Assembly (NCBI GenBank): GCA_945875935.1
Contig: CAMCNE010000003.1
Coordinates: 1-54,294 of the forward strand
Reading direction: 5' to 3'
From: Bordetella parapertussis
GTDB taxonomy: Bacteria > Pseudomonadota > Gammaproteobacteria > Burkholderiales > Burkholderiaceae_C
Length of the DNA stretch: 54,294 nucleotides
Numbering within the stretch: the stretch's first letter is position 1; each line of letters starts with the position of its first letter. The notes beneath the pieces are model-generated. The model saw nothing but the letters and a program-made list of their open reading frames with translations. It did not search any database and was not told the origin of the DNA. Made by a program: the position numbers and the translations under genes. Below, one piece after another: positions 1 to 14,092 of the stretch.

Positions 1-131
1 GCCTCGAAGCTCAGCGAATCAAAGCGGGTGGCGTCGCGGGCAAAGGCCGCTCGCAGGTCGAACTCGCTCGCCAGCGTGGCGAAGTGCGCCTGCAAGGCGC
101 CCCAGGCAGCGGTGCGATCGCAACGGGTCAT
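1..131 (-). CDS. pgi: Glucose-6-phosphate isomerase, N-terminal fragment (cut by window edge)
   Basis: The reverse strand from 131 opens with ATG and reads MTRCDRTAAWGALQAHF, followed by a stretch containing FDLRAAFARDATRFD, and stays open to the window edge (43 codons visible). This resembles the start of betaproteobacterial glucose-6-phosphate isomerase, which interconverts glucose-6-phosphate and fructose-6-phosphate in the cytoplasm. The start lies 13 bp beyond the stop of tal on the same strand, and tal-pgi is a common pair, so the two are probably cotranscribed. No catalytic residue falls within the visible part. The identification rests on N-terminal resemblance and context. Confidence 0.72.
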   Translation of the reverse strand, partial: MTRCDRTAAWGALQAHFATLASEFDLRAAFARDATRFDSLSFE

Positions 132-144
132 GGTGCTTGCAGCT

Positions 145-1089
145 TCAAAGCGCGAGGATCAGCGCATCAAGTTTGCCGGCATCGACTGCGAAGGCGCGAA
201 TGCCCTCGGCCAGCTTTTCGGTGGCCATCGCATCTTCGTTGAGCGCGTAGCGAAAGCTCGCCTCGGTGTGGCCGATCGGCTGCAAGGTGGCGTCAGCGGC
301 GTCGGGCGAGAGCGTGCGCACAAGAGGCGCTTCGCTCGACTGCAGCGTGGCGAGCAGCTCGGGGCTGATGGTCAGCAGATCGCAGCCGGCCAGCGCGGTG
401 ATCTGGCCCACGTTGCGAAAGCTCGCGCCCATCACCTCGGTCTTCACGCCGAACTGCTTGTAGTAGCGATAAATCTGCGACACCGAGCGCACGCCCGGGT
501 CATTGACGCCGGCGCTGGCGGCTTCATCCCACGCCCCGCCGGCGGCCTTCTTGTACCAGTCGTAGATGCGCCCGACAAACGGTGAAATCAGCTGCACGCC
601 CGCCTGCCCGCAGGCCACGGCCTGGGCAAACGAAAACAGCAAGGTCAGGTTGCAGCGTATGCCCTCGGCTTGCAGCGTGCGCGCGGCCTGCATGCCTTCC
701 CAGGTGGCGGCGATCTTGATCAGCACGCGTTCGCGGCTCACGCCCTCGGCCTCGTACAGGCCGATCAACCGGCGAGCTCGCGCCAGCGTGGCGGCCACAT
801 CGAAGCTCAACCGCGCATCGACCTCGGTCGACACGCGCCCGGGCACCACCTTCAGGATCTCGAGGCCGAAGCGCACCAGCGTGCGGTCGACGATCTCGTC
901 GAGTGGCGCGCCACGGTGAGCCGCGGCGGTGTTCGACAGCAGCGGCGCGTACTCGGGCTGCTGCACGGCCTTGAGGATGAGTGACGGGTTGGTGGTGGCG
1001 TCTTGCGGCGCAAAAGCCGCCAGTTGCCTGAAGTTGCCGGTGTCGGCCACCACGGTGGTGAACTGCTTGAGCTGATCGAGTTGGTTCAT
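145..1089 (-). CDS. tal: Transaldolase
   Basis: This 314-residue protein has the length of a TalB-type transaldolase, which moves a dihydroxyacetone unit between sedoheptulose-7-phosphate and glyceraldehyde-3-phosphate in the non-oxidative pentose phosphate pathway. The Schiff-base lysine is K125 in RVLIKIAATWEG, and D16 lies in the conserved VADTGNF segment. DATTNPSLIL near residue 30 and NLTLLFSFAQAVAC near 160 are family hallmarks. It is transcribed with pgi and diverges from zwf across about 120 bp, which puts oxidative and non-oxidative pentose phosphate functions side by side. I see no recognisable operator between the two start codons. Confidence 0.97.
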   Translation of the reverse strand: MNQLDQLKQFTTVVADTGNFRQLAAFAPQDATTNPSLILKAVQQPEYAPLLSNTAAAHRGAPLDEIVDRTLVRFGLEILKVVPGRVSTEVDARLSFDVAATLARARRLIGLYEAEGVSRERVLIKIAATWEGMQAARTLQAEGIRCNLTLLFSFAQAVACGQAGVQLISPFVGRIYDWYKKAAGGAWDEAASAGVNDPGVRSVSQIYRYYKQFGVKTEVMGASFRNVGQITALAGCDLLTISPELLATLQSSEAPLVRTLSPDAADATLQPIGHTEASFRYALNEDAMATEKLAEGIRAFAVDAGKLDALILAL

Positions 1090-1213
1090 GACGTCAAGGA
1101 TTGCTTCAGGCCACGATTAGAACCCGCGCCGATGACACCACGCGGGTCAATCCAGGGCGCACGCTGCGTGGTGAAATGAGCCCATCAGCAAGCCGCCCGC
1201 GGGCCCTCACGAC

Positions 1214-2668
1214 ATGTCTTTCGACCTGGTTTTTTTCGGCGGTACCGGTGACCTCACCTGGCGCAAGCTGATGCCCGCGCTGTTCCAGGCCTTTCGCCAC
1301 GGCAAGCTGCCACCGGGCGGGCGCATCCTGGCCGTGGCACGCGACGAGCAGAGCGACGAGCGGTATCGAGGCTGGCTGAAGGATCGCTTTCAGGATGTCG
1401 ATGTCGGCAAGCGCCCGAGCGAAGACGAGTTCAACCGCTTCGCCGAGCTGCTCCATTACCGCCGCATGGACTTGTCGCAACCCGCGCATTACGCCGGGCT
1501 GAAGCAGTGGATAGACGAGCGGGGCGCCGACACCACGGTGCTGTATCTGGCCACCAGCCCGCACCTCTTTCCGCAAATCTGCGAGCAGTTGGGTGCCGTG
1601 GGTCTGAACGGCCCGGCGGTGCGCGTGGTGCTGGAAAAACCGCTGGGGCACGATCTGGCCAGCGCGCAGGAAATCAACCGGGTCGTGCGCTCGGTGTTCA
1701 GCGAGTCGCAGGCCATGCGCATCGACCATTACCTGGGCAAGCCTTCGGTGCAGAACCTGATGGCGCTGCGCTTTGGCAACGCGCTGTTCGAGCCGCTGTG
1801 GCGCCGCGAGAGCATCGCCAACATCCAGATCACGCTGGCCGAGGGCCTGGGCGTGGGCACGCGCGGCGACTTCTATGACCGCACCGGCGCCTTGCGCGAC
1901 ATGGTGCAAAACCATGCGCTGCAGTTGCTCGGCATGGTGGCGATGGAGCCGCCTTCGCGCTACGACGCCGATGCCATCCGCGATGAAAAACTCAAGGTGC
2001 TGCGCTCGCTCAAACCCTTCACCGAAGACAGCGTTTTGCGCGATGTGGTGCGCGGCCAGTACCGCGCCGGCGCCATCGGTGGCCAAGCGGTGGCGGGCTA
2101 TCTGGATGAACCCAAGGTGCCGGCGGGCAGCCACTGCGAAACCTTCGTCGCCTTGCGCACCGAGGTGCAGAACTGGCGCTGGGCAGGGGTGCCTTTCTAC
2201 CTGCGCACCGGCAAGCGGCTGGCCGCACGCGAAGCGCAGATCGTGGTCAATTTCCGCCCCACGCCGCACAACATCTTTTCCGGCCCGAACCCGCCCAACA
2301 AGCTGGTGATCAAGCTGCAACCCGACGACGGGCTGGAACTGCATTTGCTGGCCGCCAAGGGGGCGGGCCAGGGCGAGGCCTTGTCCGAGGTGTCGCTGGA
2401 CCTCGACTTCGACAAGGCTTTTCCGCAAGCACGCGTGGGTGCTTATGAGCGCTTGCTGCTTGATGCGATTGCCGGGCGGCTCAACCTGTTCGTGCGCAGC
2501 GACGAGCAGGAACAGGCCTGGCGGTGGGTCGAGCCCGTCTTGCAGGCCTGGCGCCGTGACGATGAATCAGGCAGTGCACCGCGCCCTTATGCGGCCGGCA
2601 CCTGGGGCCCGGCGGCGGCCAGCGCGCTGGTCGCGAGGGACGGGTTCGCGTGGTCGGAAGAGCAGTGA
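1214..2668 (+). CDS. zwf: Glucose-6-phosphate 1-dehydrogenase
   Basis: This 484-residue enzyme oxidises glucose-6-phosphate to 6-phosphogluconolactone with reduction of NADP(+). The N-terminal nucleotide-binding loop reads FFGGTGDLTWRKLMPAL, and the substrate-binding and catalytic signature RIDHYLGKPSVQN lies near residue 170. Length and ends are normal for the family. The ribosome binding site in front of the ATG is weak. The gene diverges from tal-pgi and converges on mlaB, whose stop lies 28 bp past the zwf stop. Neither pgl nor edd follows, so the next enzymes are encoded elsewhere. Confidence 0.97.
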   Translation: MSFDLVFFGGTGDLTWRKLMPALFQAFRHGKLPPGGRILAVARDEQSDERYRGWLKDRFQDVDVGKRPSEDEFNRFAELLHYRRMDLSQPAHYAGLKQWIDERGADTTVLYLATSPHLFPQICEQLGAVGLNGPAVRVVLEKPLGHDLASAQEINRVVRSVFSESQAMRIDHYLGKPSVQNLMALRFGNALFEPLWRRESIANIQITLAEGLGVGTRGDFYDRTGALRDMVQNHALQLLGMVAMEPPSRYDADAIRDEKLKVLRSLKPFTEDSVLRDVVRGQYRAGAIGGQAVAGYLDEPKVPAGSHCETFVALRTEVQNWRWAGVPFYLRTGKRLAAREAQIVVNFRPTPHNIFSGPNPPNKLVIKLQPDDGLELHLLAAKGAGQGEALSEVSLDLDFDKAFPQARVGAYERLLLDAIAGRLNLFVRSDEQEQAWRWVEPVLQAWRRDDESGSAPRPYAAGTWGPAAASALVARDGFAWSEEQ

Positions 2669-2696
2669 GCGGCTCGGCCGCGTCGCCTGCCTGCCG

Positions 2697-2993
2697 TCAG
2701 ACCACAGCGGTGGCCAGCTCCTCGTCGTTCAGGCCCAGCAAAGCGTCCACGCCGTGCAAGCGGGCAAGCTGGCTCAAGCGCGAGGGCGCGTGTTGCATGG
2801 CAAACGTGCGCCCCGAAGCCTGAGCCAGACGGCGGCACTCGAGCAGCACCGCGAGCACTGACGAGTCAAACTCGTGCAGGCCGCCAGCGTCGATCAGCAA
2901 CTGATCGGCAGGCTCTCGCGCCAGCGATTGCTGCAGCAATCGCAGCACGCTGCGTGCATCGTTGATTCCCACCGTCGCAGGCAGCAGCAGCAT
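2697..2993 (-). CDS. mlaB: STAS-domain protein of the Mla phospholipid transporter
   Basis: This 98-residue protein is the size of a single STAS domain. The segment LLIDAGGLHEFDSSVLAVLLECRRLAQ has the typical strand-loop-helix with the DSS motif at the start of the helix, as in MlaB and other STAS proteins. In the known Mla complex MlaB binds the ATPase MlaF on the cytoplasmic face and is needed for transporter activity. It is the last gene of the minus-strand mla run, 12 bp after mlaC. Sequence alone would allow another STAS protein, but position makes MlaB the best call. Confidence 0.85.
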   Translation of the reverse strand: MLLLPATVGINDARSVLRLLQQSLAREPADQLLIDAGGLHEFDSSVLAVLLECRRLAQASGRTFAMQHAPSRLSQLARLHGVDALLGLNDEELATAVV

Positions 2994-3005
2994 GGCAAAG
3001 ACCGA

Positions 3006-3668
3006 TCAGGTGCGCGCTGCAGCGGTCTTGTTGCGCTGCGCCAGCTTGTCGATCAGGCCATCGATGCCGGTGGCGTTGATTTCCTGAGCGAAGCTGTTGC
3101 GGTAGTTCTCGACCAGCCACACGCCCAGCACGTTCATGTCGTAGATCTTCCAGCCGACGCTGGATGACTTCTCGAGCCGGTAGTCGAGCTGGATGGGGTC
3201 ACCCTTGCCACGGATCTCGGAGCGCACAATGACCTCGTCGCCTGTCTGGGCCACGCGCGAAGGCTTGATGCTGACCGTCTGGTCGCGCACCTGCGACAGC
3301 GCGCCGGTGTAAGTGCGCAGCAGCATGGTCCTGAACTCGGTCTCCAGGCGGGTCTGCTGCTCGGGCGTGGCCTGACGCCAGTAGCGACCGACCGCGCCAG
3401 AGGTCATGCGCTGAAAGTTGACGTAAGGCAGCACCTTGGTTTCGATCAGGGCGTGAAGCTTCTTGATGTCGCCGGCCTGCAGGGCCTTGTCTGCCTTGAC
3501 GGCATTGAGCACGTCGTTGGAGACCTTTTGAACCAGGTCATCGGGCGACATGGTCGCGGCTTCCGCTGGTGCCGAGACTTCCATGCTCTGGGCGTGAAGC
3601 GCAGGCGCAGTCGCCATCAGCAGGCCACAGCACAAGGCGCTCAACAAGTGGGAGTGAGAGGATTTCAT
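3006..3668 (-). CDS. mlaC: Periplasmic phospholipid-binding protein MlaC
   Basis: MlaC shuttles phospholipid between the outer-membrane MlaA-porin complex and the inner-membrane MlaFEDB transporter. The chosen start gives 220 residues with a signal peptide (basic MKSSHSH, then a hydrophobic stretch ending ALHA before Q). An in-frame ATG ten codons upstream exists, but the chosen ATG has AAAGGA a few bases ahead. The mature part contains the Ttg2D/MlaC pattern: MTSGAVGRYWRQATPEQQTR, then FRTMLLRTYTGAL, and KIYDMNVLGVWLVENYRNSF near the C-terminus. It sits between mlaA and mlaB. Confidence 0.93.
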   Translation of the reverse strand: MKSSHSHLLSALCCGLLMATAPALHAQSMEVSAPAEAATMSPDDLVQKVSNDVLNAVKADKALQAGDIKKLHALIETKVLPYVNFQRMTSGAVGRYWRQATPEQQTRLETEFRTMLLRTYTGALSQVRDQTVSIKPSRVAQTGDEVIVRSEIRGKGDPIQLDYRLEKSSSVGWKIYDMNVLGVWLVENYRNSFAQEINATGIDGLIDKLAQRNKTAAART

Positions 3669-3701
3669 GATCAGGTCCTTTGACTGGGTGGGGCTCATCG
3701 G

Positions 3702-4457
3702 TCAGGGAGTCGCTTCCGGAGCAGGCTTGGACTCAGGCACGTTGCCGTCGTTCACGAGGCTGAGTCTGCGCTGCAGGTGCGCGTCACGCACGAAGGTGTA
3801 TTTGTCGAGCACGGCGTCATCAAGCAGGTCACCGACCTGAAGCAAGTTGGCGCGCGTGTTCACGATCTGCAAACTGCTCGCCGCCATCCGCCAGCCGAAA
3901 TCATCCAGCAGCAGGAATCCCGGCGTGACCATGAGGTCGAGCGGAAGACCGAACGAGTCGCGCATGGTCGACGGGCCAAGAACAGGCCACACCATGTACG
4001 GACCTGCACCGAAACCCCAGGCACCCAAGGTCTGACCGAAATCCTCGGGGTACTTCTTGATGCCCATGTCTGTGGCCACATCGAACAGACCGAGGATGCC
4101 CACGGTGGTGTTGGTCAGCACCCGAAGGCCGTCGCTGCCGGCGTTGCCCAGCTTGCCTTGCAGCACGCTGTTGACCGTGGACCACAGGTCGATGAAGTTG
4201 TTGTAGAAATTGGTCAGGCCTTGGCGGAGCGTGGCGGGCACGACGTACTTGTACCCGGTGGCCACCGGCTTGATCACGTTCGCATCGAGCGACTCATTGA
4301 AGCTGAACACGCTGCGGTTCCAGCCCTCGTAAGGGTCTTGCTCAACCGGCGCAGAGGTGCTCGGTATCGAGGCACAACCTTGCATCATCAAGACCAATGC
4401 CACTGGCGTGAGCGCCTTCCACCGAAAACGCGCATGAGGTGCCGCAGTACCCATCAT
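3702..4457 (-). CDS. mlaA: Outer-membrane lipoprotein MlaA (VacJ)
   Basis: MlaA removes mislocalised phospholipid from the outer leaflet of the outer membrane and hands it to MlaC. The 251-residue precursor has a basic N-terminus, a hydrophobic segment and the lipobox MMQGC; the mature part begins with DPYEGWNRSVFSFNESLD, the VacJ family hallmark, followed by FYNNFIDLWSTVNSVLQGK. The start overlaps the mlaD stop by four bases, indicating translational coupling. MlaA inside the mla operon is usual in Betaproteobacteria, whereas in E. coli it is encoded elsewhere. Confidence 0.95.
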   Translation of the reverse strand: MMGTAAPHARFRWKALTPVALVLMMQGCASIPSTSAPVEQDPYEGWNRSVFSFNESLDANVIKPVATGYKYVVPATLRQGLTNFYNNFIDLWSTVNSVLQGKLGNAGSDGLRVLTNTTVGILGLFDVATDMGIKKYPEDFGQTLGAWGFGAGPYMVWPVLGPSTMRDSFGLPLDLMVTPGFLLLDDFGWRMAASSLQIVNTRANLLQVGDLLDDAVLDKYTFVRDAHLQRRLSLVNDGNVPESKPAPEATP

Positions 4458-4948
4458 TTCTCTCCCTTGGCATCGGCTCCTGGGGCCGCGCCTCCTTCAG
4501 AGGCCTTGTTGTACAGAAATTGACTGATCAGATTTTCAAGCACCACGGCCGACTGGGTTTGGGTGATCACCGAGCCTGGAACCAGGTTTTTCTCGTCACC
4601 ACCGGGCTCGATGCCGATGTATTGCTCACCCAACAGACCGGCCGTGAGGATCTTGGCAGAGCTGTCCTTGGGAAAGGCGAAGCGCTGCTGCAACTGCATC
4701 GCCACGTTGGCTTGGAAAGTCTTGTCATCGAACGTGATCGACTCGACGCGGCCGATCACCACACCGGCGCTCTTGACCGCAGCCCTGGGCTTCAGACCGC
4801 CGATGTTGTCGAAGCGCGCGATCACGCTGTAGGTGTCATCAAAACTGATGCTGAGCAAATTGCCAGCCTTCAAGGCCAGAAACAGCACCCCCGCAGCACC
4901 TGCCATCACAAACAGGCCTACCCATACATCATGACGAGATTTTTGCAC
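4454..4948 (-). CDS. mlaD: MCE-domain protein MlaD
   Basis: MlaD forms a hexameric ring anchored in the inner membrane that feeds lipid to or from MlaC. The 164-residue protein has one N-terminal membrane anchor (VGLFVMAGAAGVLFLALKAG), then a single MCE domain from about residue 38, with the characteristic FDNIGGLKPRAAVKSAGVVIG and the later LLGEQYIGIEPGG. It ends in a short Gly/Ala-rich tail. It follows mlaE by 28 bp and overlaps mlaA. Size and domain content are normal for beta- and gammaproteobacterial MlaD. Confidence 0.95.
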   Translation of the reverse strand: MQKSRHDVWVGLFVMAGAAGVLFLALKAGNLLSISFDDTYSVIARFDNIGGLKPRAAVKSAGVVIGRVESITFDDKTFQANVAMQLQQRFAFPKDSSAKILTAGLLGEQYIGIEPGGDEKNLVPGSVITQTQSAVVLENLISQFLYNKASEGGAAPGADAKGEK

Positions 4949-4976
4949 CGTCAGCCCCTTTTACGTTCCATGGTCA

Positions 4977-5759
4977 TCAGACCGAAAACATCATCGCGGT
5001 CAGCACGAAATCGAGTGCCAGCACCGCAAGCGACGACACCACGACCGTGCGCGTGGTGGCTTGAGAAACCCCCTCGGGCGTTGGCTTGCAGGTGTAACCC
5101 TGCCACAGCGAGACAAAGGTGACCGTGACACCGAAGACCACGCTCTTGACCACGCCATTGCCCACGTCTGACCACCAACTGACGCCGCCTTGCATCTGAG
5201 ACCAGAAGGCGCCGCCATCGATGCCGATCAAGGGCACGGCCACCAGCCAGCCGCCGATCACGCCCACGGCGCTGAACACACCGGCCAGCAAGGGCATCGA
5301 CACCAGACCCGCCACGAAACGCGGTGCCAGCACGCGCTGCACTGGATCGACGGCCATCATTTCCATCGCATCAAGTTGTTCGCCGGCTTTCATCAGGCCG
5401 ATCTCGGCGGTCAGCGAGGTTCCCGCACGTCCGGCAAACAACAGCGCCGAGACCACAGGCCCGAGCTCACGCACCAAAGACAGCGCCACCAGCAAGCCCA
5501 CCGCTTCGGCCGAGCCGTAACGCTGCAAGGTGTAGTAGCCCTGCAAGGCGAGCACGAAGCCGACGAACAGGCCCGACACGGTGATGATCGACAGCGACCG
5601 GTTGCCCACGAAGAAGATCTGCTCGACCACCAGCGAAAAGCGCCGCAAGGCGGCCGGGATCAAGGCCAGCAGGCGCAAGAGCAGCCGCGCGGCCATGCCG
5701 ATCACCGCCAGTTCGGCGATCACCACGCGACCGACCCAGGCCGGGTTGAGCCAGTTCAT
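4977..5759 (-). CDS. mlaE: Mla ABC transporter permease MlaE
   Basis: This 260-residue inner-membrane permease dimerises and pairs with MlaF. It has five or six hydrophobic segments and the MlaE/Ttg2B signature ELGPVVSALLFAGRAGTSLT followed by EIGLMKAGEQLDAMEMMAVDP, the cytoplasmic loop that contacts the ATPase. Its ATG overlaps the mlaF stop by four bases. The C-terminal hydrophobic helix ends LTAMMFSV. No irregularity is visible. Confidence 0.95.
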   Translation of the reverse strand: MNWLNPAWVGRVVIAELAVIGMAARLLLRLLALIPAALRRFSLVVEQIFFVGNRSLSIITVSGLFVGFVLALQGYYTLQRYGSAEAVGLLVALSLVRELGPVVSALLFAGRAGTSLTAEIGLMKAGEQLDAMEMMAVDPVQRVLAPRFVAGLVSMPLLAGVFSAVGVIGGWLVAVPLIGIDGGAFWSQMQGGVSWWSDVGNGVVKSVVFGVTVTFVSLWQGYTCKPTPEGVSQATTRTVVVSSLAVLALDFVLTAMMFSV

Positions 5760-6592
5760 GCCTTGCCTCCCGCACCAAAGTCTTCGGCCACCGACACCGC
5801 AGGATAGTGAAACTGCACCGGCCCATCCGGCGAAGCCGAGAAGAACTGGTGCACCAGCGGATCGGTGCTTTCACGGATCTGGGCCGGCGTGCCTTGGGCG
5901 GCCACTCGCCCGTTGGCAAGGAACACGATGTGGTCGGCGATCTCGAAGGTTTCTTCCACGTCGTGCGACACGACCACGCTGGTCACGCCCAGCGCGTGGT
6001 TGAGGTCACGGATCAGCCGCGATGCGCTGCCCAGCGAAATCGGATCGAGCCCGGCGAACGGCTCGTCGTACATGATCAGGTCGGGGTCGAGCACGATGGC
6101 GCGCGCCAGCGCAACGCGACGCGCCATGCCGCCAGACACCTCTGAGGGCATCAGGTGGCGCGCGCCTCGAAGTCCCACCGCATCGAGCTTCATCAGCACC
6201 ATGTCACGGATCATCGATTCGCTCAGGTCGGTGTGTTCGCGCAGCGGAAAGGCCACGTTGTCGAAGACCGACAGATCGGTGAACAGCGCGCCGAATTGAA
6301 ACAGCATGCCCATGCGGCGACGCAGGTCGTAAAGCCCCTTGCGATCGAGCCCGGCCAGATCAATGCCATCAAAAAGCACTTGTCCGCTGATGGGCGACAA
6401 CTGCCGGCCGATGAGCCGAAGCAGCGTGGTCTTGCCGCCACCCGAGGTGCCCATCACGCCAATGACCTTGCCACGCGGCAAGGAGATGTCGACGTTCTCG
6501 AGGATGGTGCGATCCCCATAGCCACACGTCACCCCGCGCATTTCAATCAACGCTTCGGAGGCGGGGGAACGGTTCGAGTGTGGGTGGCTCAT
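5756..6592 (-). CDS. mlaF: Mla ABC transporter ATP-binding protein MlaF
   Basis: The chosen start gives 278 residues. Walker A is GTSGGGKT at residues 48-55, the ABC signature is SEVSGGMARRVALARA, and Walker B with its catalytic Glu is LIMYDEPFAGLDP, followed by the switch His in VVSHD. These are normal for MlaF/Ttg2A, which powers phospholipid transport. The frame stays open for 51 codons upstream, but the ATG at 6592 matches the usual family length. I see no clear Shine-Dalgarno ahead of it, so the start is the least certain part. The preceding gene is gltD, 74 bp away on the same strand. Confidence 0.93.
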   Translation of the reverse strand: MSHPHSNRSPASEALIEMRGVTCGYGDRTILENVDISLPRGKVIGVMGTSGGGKTTLLRLIGRQLSPISGQVLFDGIDLAGLDRKGLYDLRRRMGMLFQFGALFTDLSVFDNVAFPLREHTDLSESMIRDMVLMKLDAVGLRGARHLMPSEVSGGMARRVALARAIVLDPDLIMYDEPFAGLDPISLGSASRLIRDLNHALGVTSVVVSHDVEETFEIADHIVFLANGRVAAQGTPAQIRESTDPLVHQFFSASPDGPVQFHYPAVSVAEDFGAGGKA

Positions 6593-6666
6593 GGGGGGCG
6601 TTGGATCATAGGCGAAGCCATCGGCTCGGCGGCCTGCCGTCAACCCGCCCACGGCGGGCGAGCGGG

Positions 6667-8145
<1,479 letters not shown>

Positions 8146-8202
8146 GATGAATTTGCTTCCTGCTGACTGGCTGATGGATGGGGTCGGTGTGCGGCGCGTG
8201 GC

Positions 8203-12984
<4,782 letters not shown>

Positions 12985-13045
12985 GGCGGCTCCTTGGAAA
13001 ATTGACGGGCGAATTTACTGCGCCGCACCATTCAACTCAAGGATT

Positions 13046-13116
13046 TTTAAATGGGGTCAGTCCCCACTAATTAATCGATCCGAAAAAGAAACCAGTTAAT
13101 TGGGGACAGACGAATC
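13046..13116. repeat. REP-like inverted pair (REPIN-type) upstream of gltB
   Basis: The left element contains the palindrome TGGGGTCAGTCCCCA (13052-13066), followed by ACTAATTAAT. About 30 bp on, TTAATTGGGGACAGAC (13095-13110) matches the reverse complement of the left element apart from small differences, so the two face each other. The right element has lost most of its closing CCCC arm. GGGGACTGACCCC-type palindromes flanked by TTAATT are the kind of REP sequence associated with RAYT transposases in beta- and gammaproteobacteria, and a RAYT-like gene starts its 3' end 27 bp away. The pair lies inside the roughly 157-bp region that must also carry the gltB promoter. Confidence 0.6.
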
Positions 13117-13142
13117 ACCCGTTCGGTGCAAAAAGCGCGCAT

Positions 13143-13850
13143 TCAGGTGGGCGGCCGCCCCAACGGGGGTCGCCCGAGAGGCTTTGGCGAGGGTCTGCGA
13201 CCCGCCAACGCACCAACATTGGCCAGGAATGCGGGCGAGCCCAAGGCCCAGCCCTTGAGCAGCGTGCTCTCGATGCGTTGCACATCGGCTGCACGCATCG
13301 GCAGTTCCAGCAATCGGCGATAGGCCGCATCGCGCTCGAACGGTGTGTTGCCCAGCCGCCAGTAGGCTGAATCGGCTGGCATGGCCGCCATCAGCGCATC
13401 ACTGCGCAGCCCTGCATGGTGGGCCGCGCTGGACGCGGCAAATTCAACCGCCGAAGACACCAGCCCGTGGCGCAGCGCCGCCTGCTCGACGAAGACGACG
13501 CAGCCCAGCAACTCGGTGGCCGACTCCAGCGGCGCCGATGAAAACCGGCTTTGCCACAGCGCCCCAGAGCGCTGATGACGTCGGTTGAACGGGCCCACGA
13601 ATTCACGGGTGAGTGCTTGCACCATCTTTCCCAGTGAGTGCTCGGTGCGTGGCACCAGCACCAGCTGCGTGCTGTCGGTCAGCACCGAGTAGGCGATGAC
13701 GGCCACCTCGTGTTCATCGCAACAGTGGCGCAATGCCACCAGATAAGCCTGCTGATCCACCGGATCGGTCAGGCCCGCACCACCGGCGACCACTCGCTGC
13801 TGCACCAGATGCGGCAGCTGCGCCATCACCAAGCGCTTCAGTCTGGCCAT
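13143..13850 (-). CDS. Degenerate IS200/RAYT-type transposase homologue lacking catalytic residues
   Basis: This 235-residue frame aligns along its length with the Y1 transposases linked to REP sequences (RAYT): MARLKRLV at the start, SLGKMVQALTREFVGPFNRR and SGALWQSRFSS in the middle, YWRLGNTPFERDAAYRRLLE and WALGSPAFL near the end. The metal-binding HUH motif, normally NHVHL, is D59-S60-T61-Q62-L63, so both histidines are gone. The tyrosine of the usual YIELNPVRAGLV-like segment is replaced by F120 (FVEQAALRHGLV). The frame is intact, with no stop or frameshift. It may be a decaying relic or a retained non-catalytic DNA-binding protein. An alternative start lies seven codons upstream. Confidence 0.75.
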   Translation of the reverse strand: MARLKRLVMAQLPHLVQQRVVAGGAGLTDPVDQQAYLVALRHCCDEHEVAVIAYSVLTDSTQLVLVPRTEHSLGKMVQALTREFVGPFNRRHQRSGALWQSRFSSAPLESATELLGCVVFVEQAALRHGLVSSAVEFAASSAAHHAGLRSDALMAAMPADSAYWRLGNTPFERDAAYRRLLELPMRAADVQRIESTLLKGWALGSPAFLANVGALAGRRPSPKPLGRPPLGRPPT

Positions 13851-13863
13851 GAAACGGCCGAAA

Positions 13864-13891
13864 CCCCCCAAGGGGGGCGCTGGGTCCCAGC
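13864..13891. repeat. Palindrome cluster upstream of the RAYT-like gene
   Basis: A run of six C and six G separated by AA (13864-13877) is followed at once by GCTGGGTCCCAGC (13879-13891), an interrupted palindrome. Both can fold as short hairpins. The block begins 14 bp before the RAYT-like start codon. Similar C/G-run intergenic pieces are common in high-GC Burkholderiales. A partial match, GTGCCCCCCAAAGGCGC, lies in the gspE-gspF gap near 50680. I cannot assign a function. Confidence 0.45.
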
Positions 13892-14040
13892 CGATCGGGG
13901 GGCGTTGTCGCTCGGATGGTCGGGATTCGCGAACTCTTCACGCCGGCTTTGCCGTCCGTCAGGGCAATCGAGCCGCCGAACCGAACGGCCCCGTGGCTTG
14001 GCGCATGGCGCGATTAAGGTGCTTTCGGAGCCATGGCGAA

Positions 14041-14059
14041 AACCCCGGCCTGAGGGGTT
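14041..14059 (+). promoter_or_regulatory. Short hairpin in the putative fimT leader
   Basis: AACCCC (14041-14046) pairs perfectly with GGGGTT (14054-14059) across a seven-base loop, 33 bp before the fimT start. It has no T-run, so it is not a typical terminator. It could be a 5' untranslated structure or chance in GC-rich DNA. The rest of the 242-bp gap between the RAYT-like start and fimT shows no convincing sigma-70 or sigma-54 promoter. Confidence 0.3.
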
Positions 14060-14092
14060 CAGAGGTTCCCGAAGATTCATCAAAGGTCTGAC

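Noticed and set aside
1090..1213. HexR-type operator between tal and zwf
   Set aside because: No palindrome resembling the known HexR site is present; the region shows only GC-rich unremarkable sequence.
13143..13850. Active insertion sequence
   Set aside because: There are no terminal repeats or target duplications that I can see, and the HUH and Tyr residues are missing.
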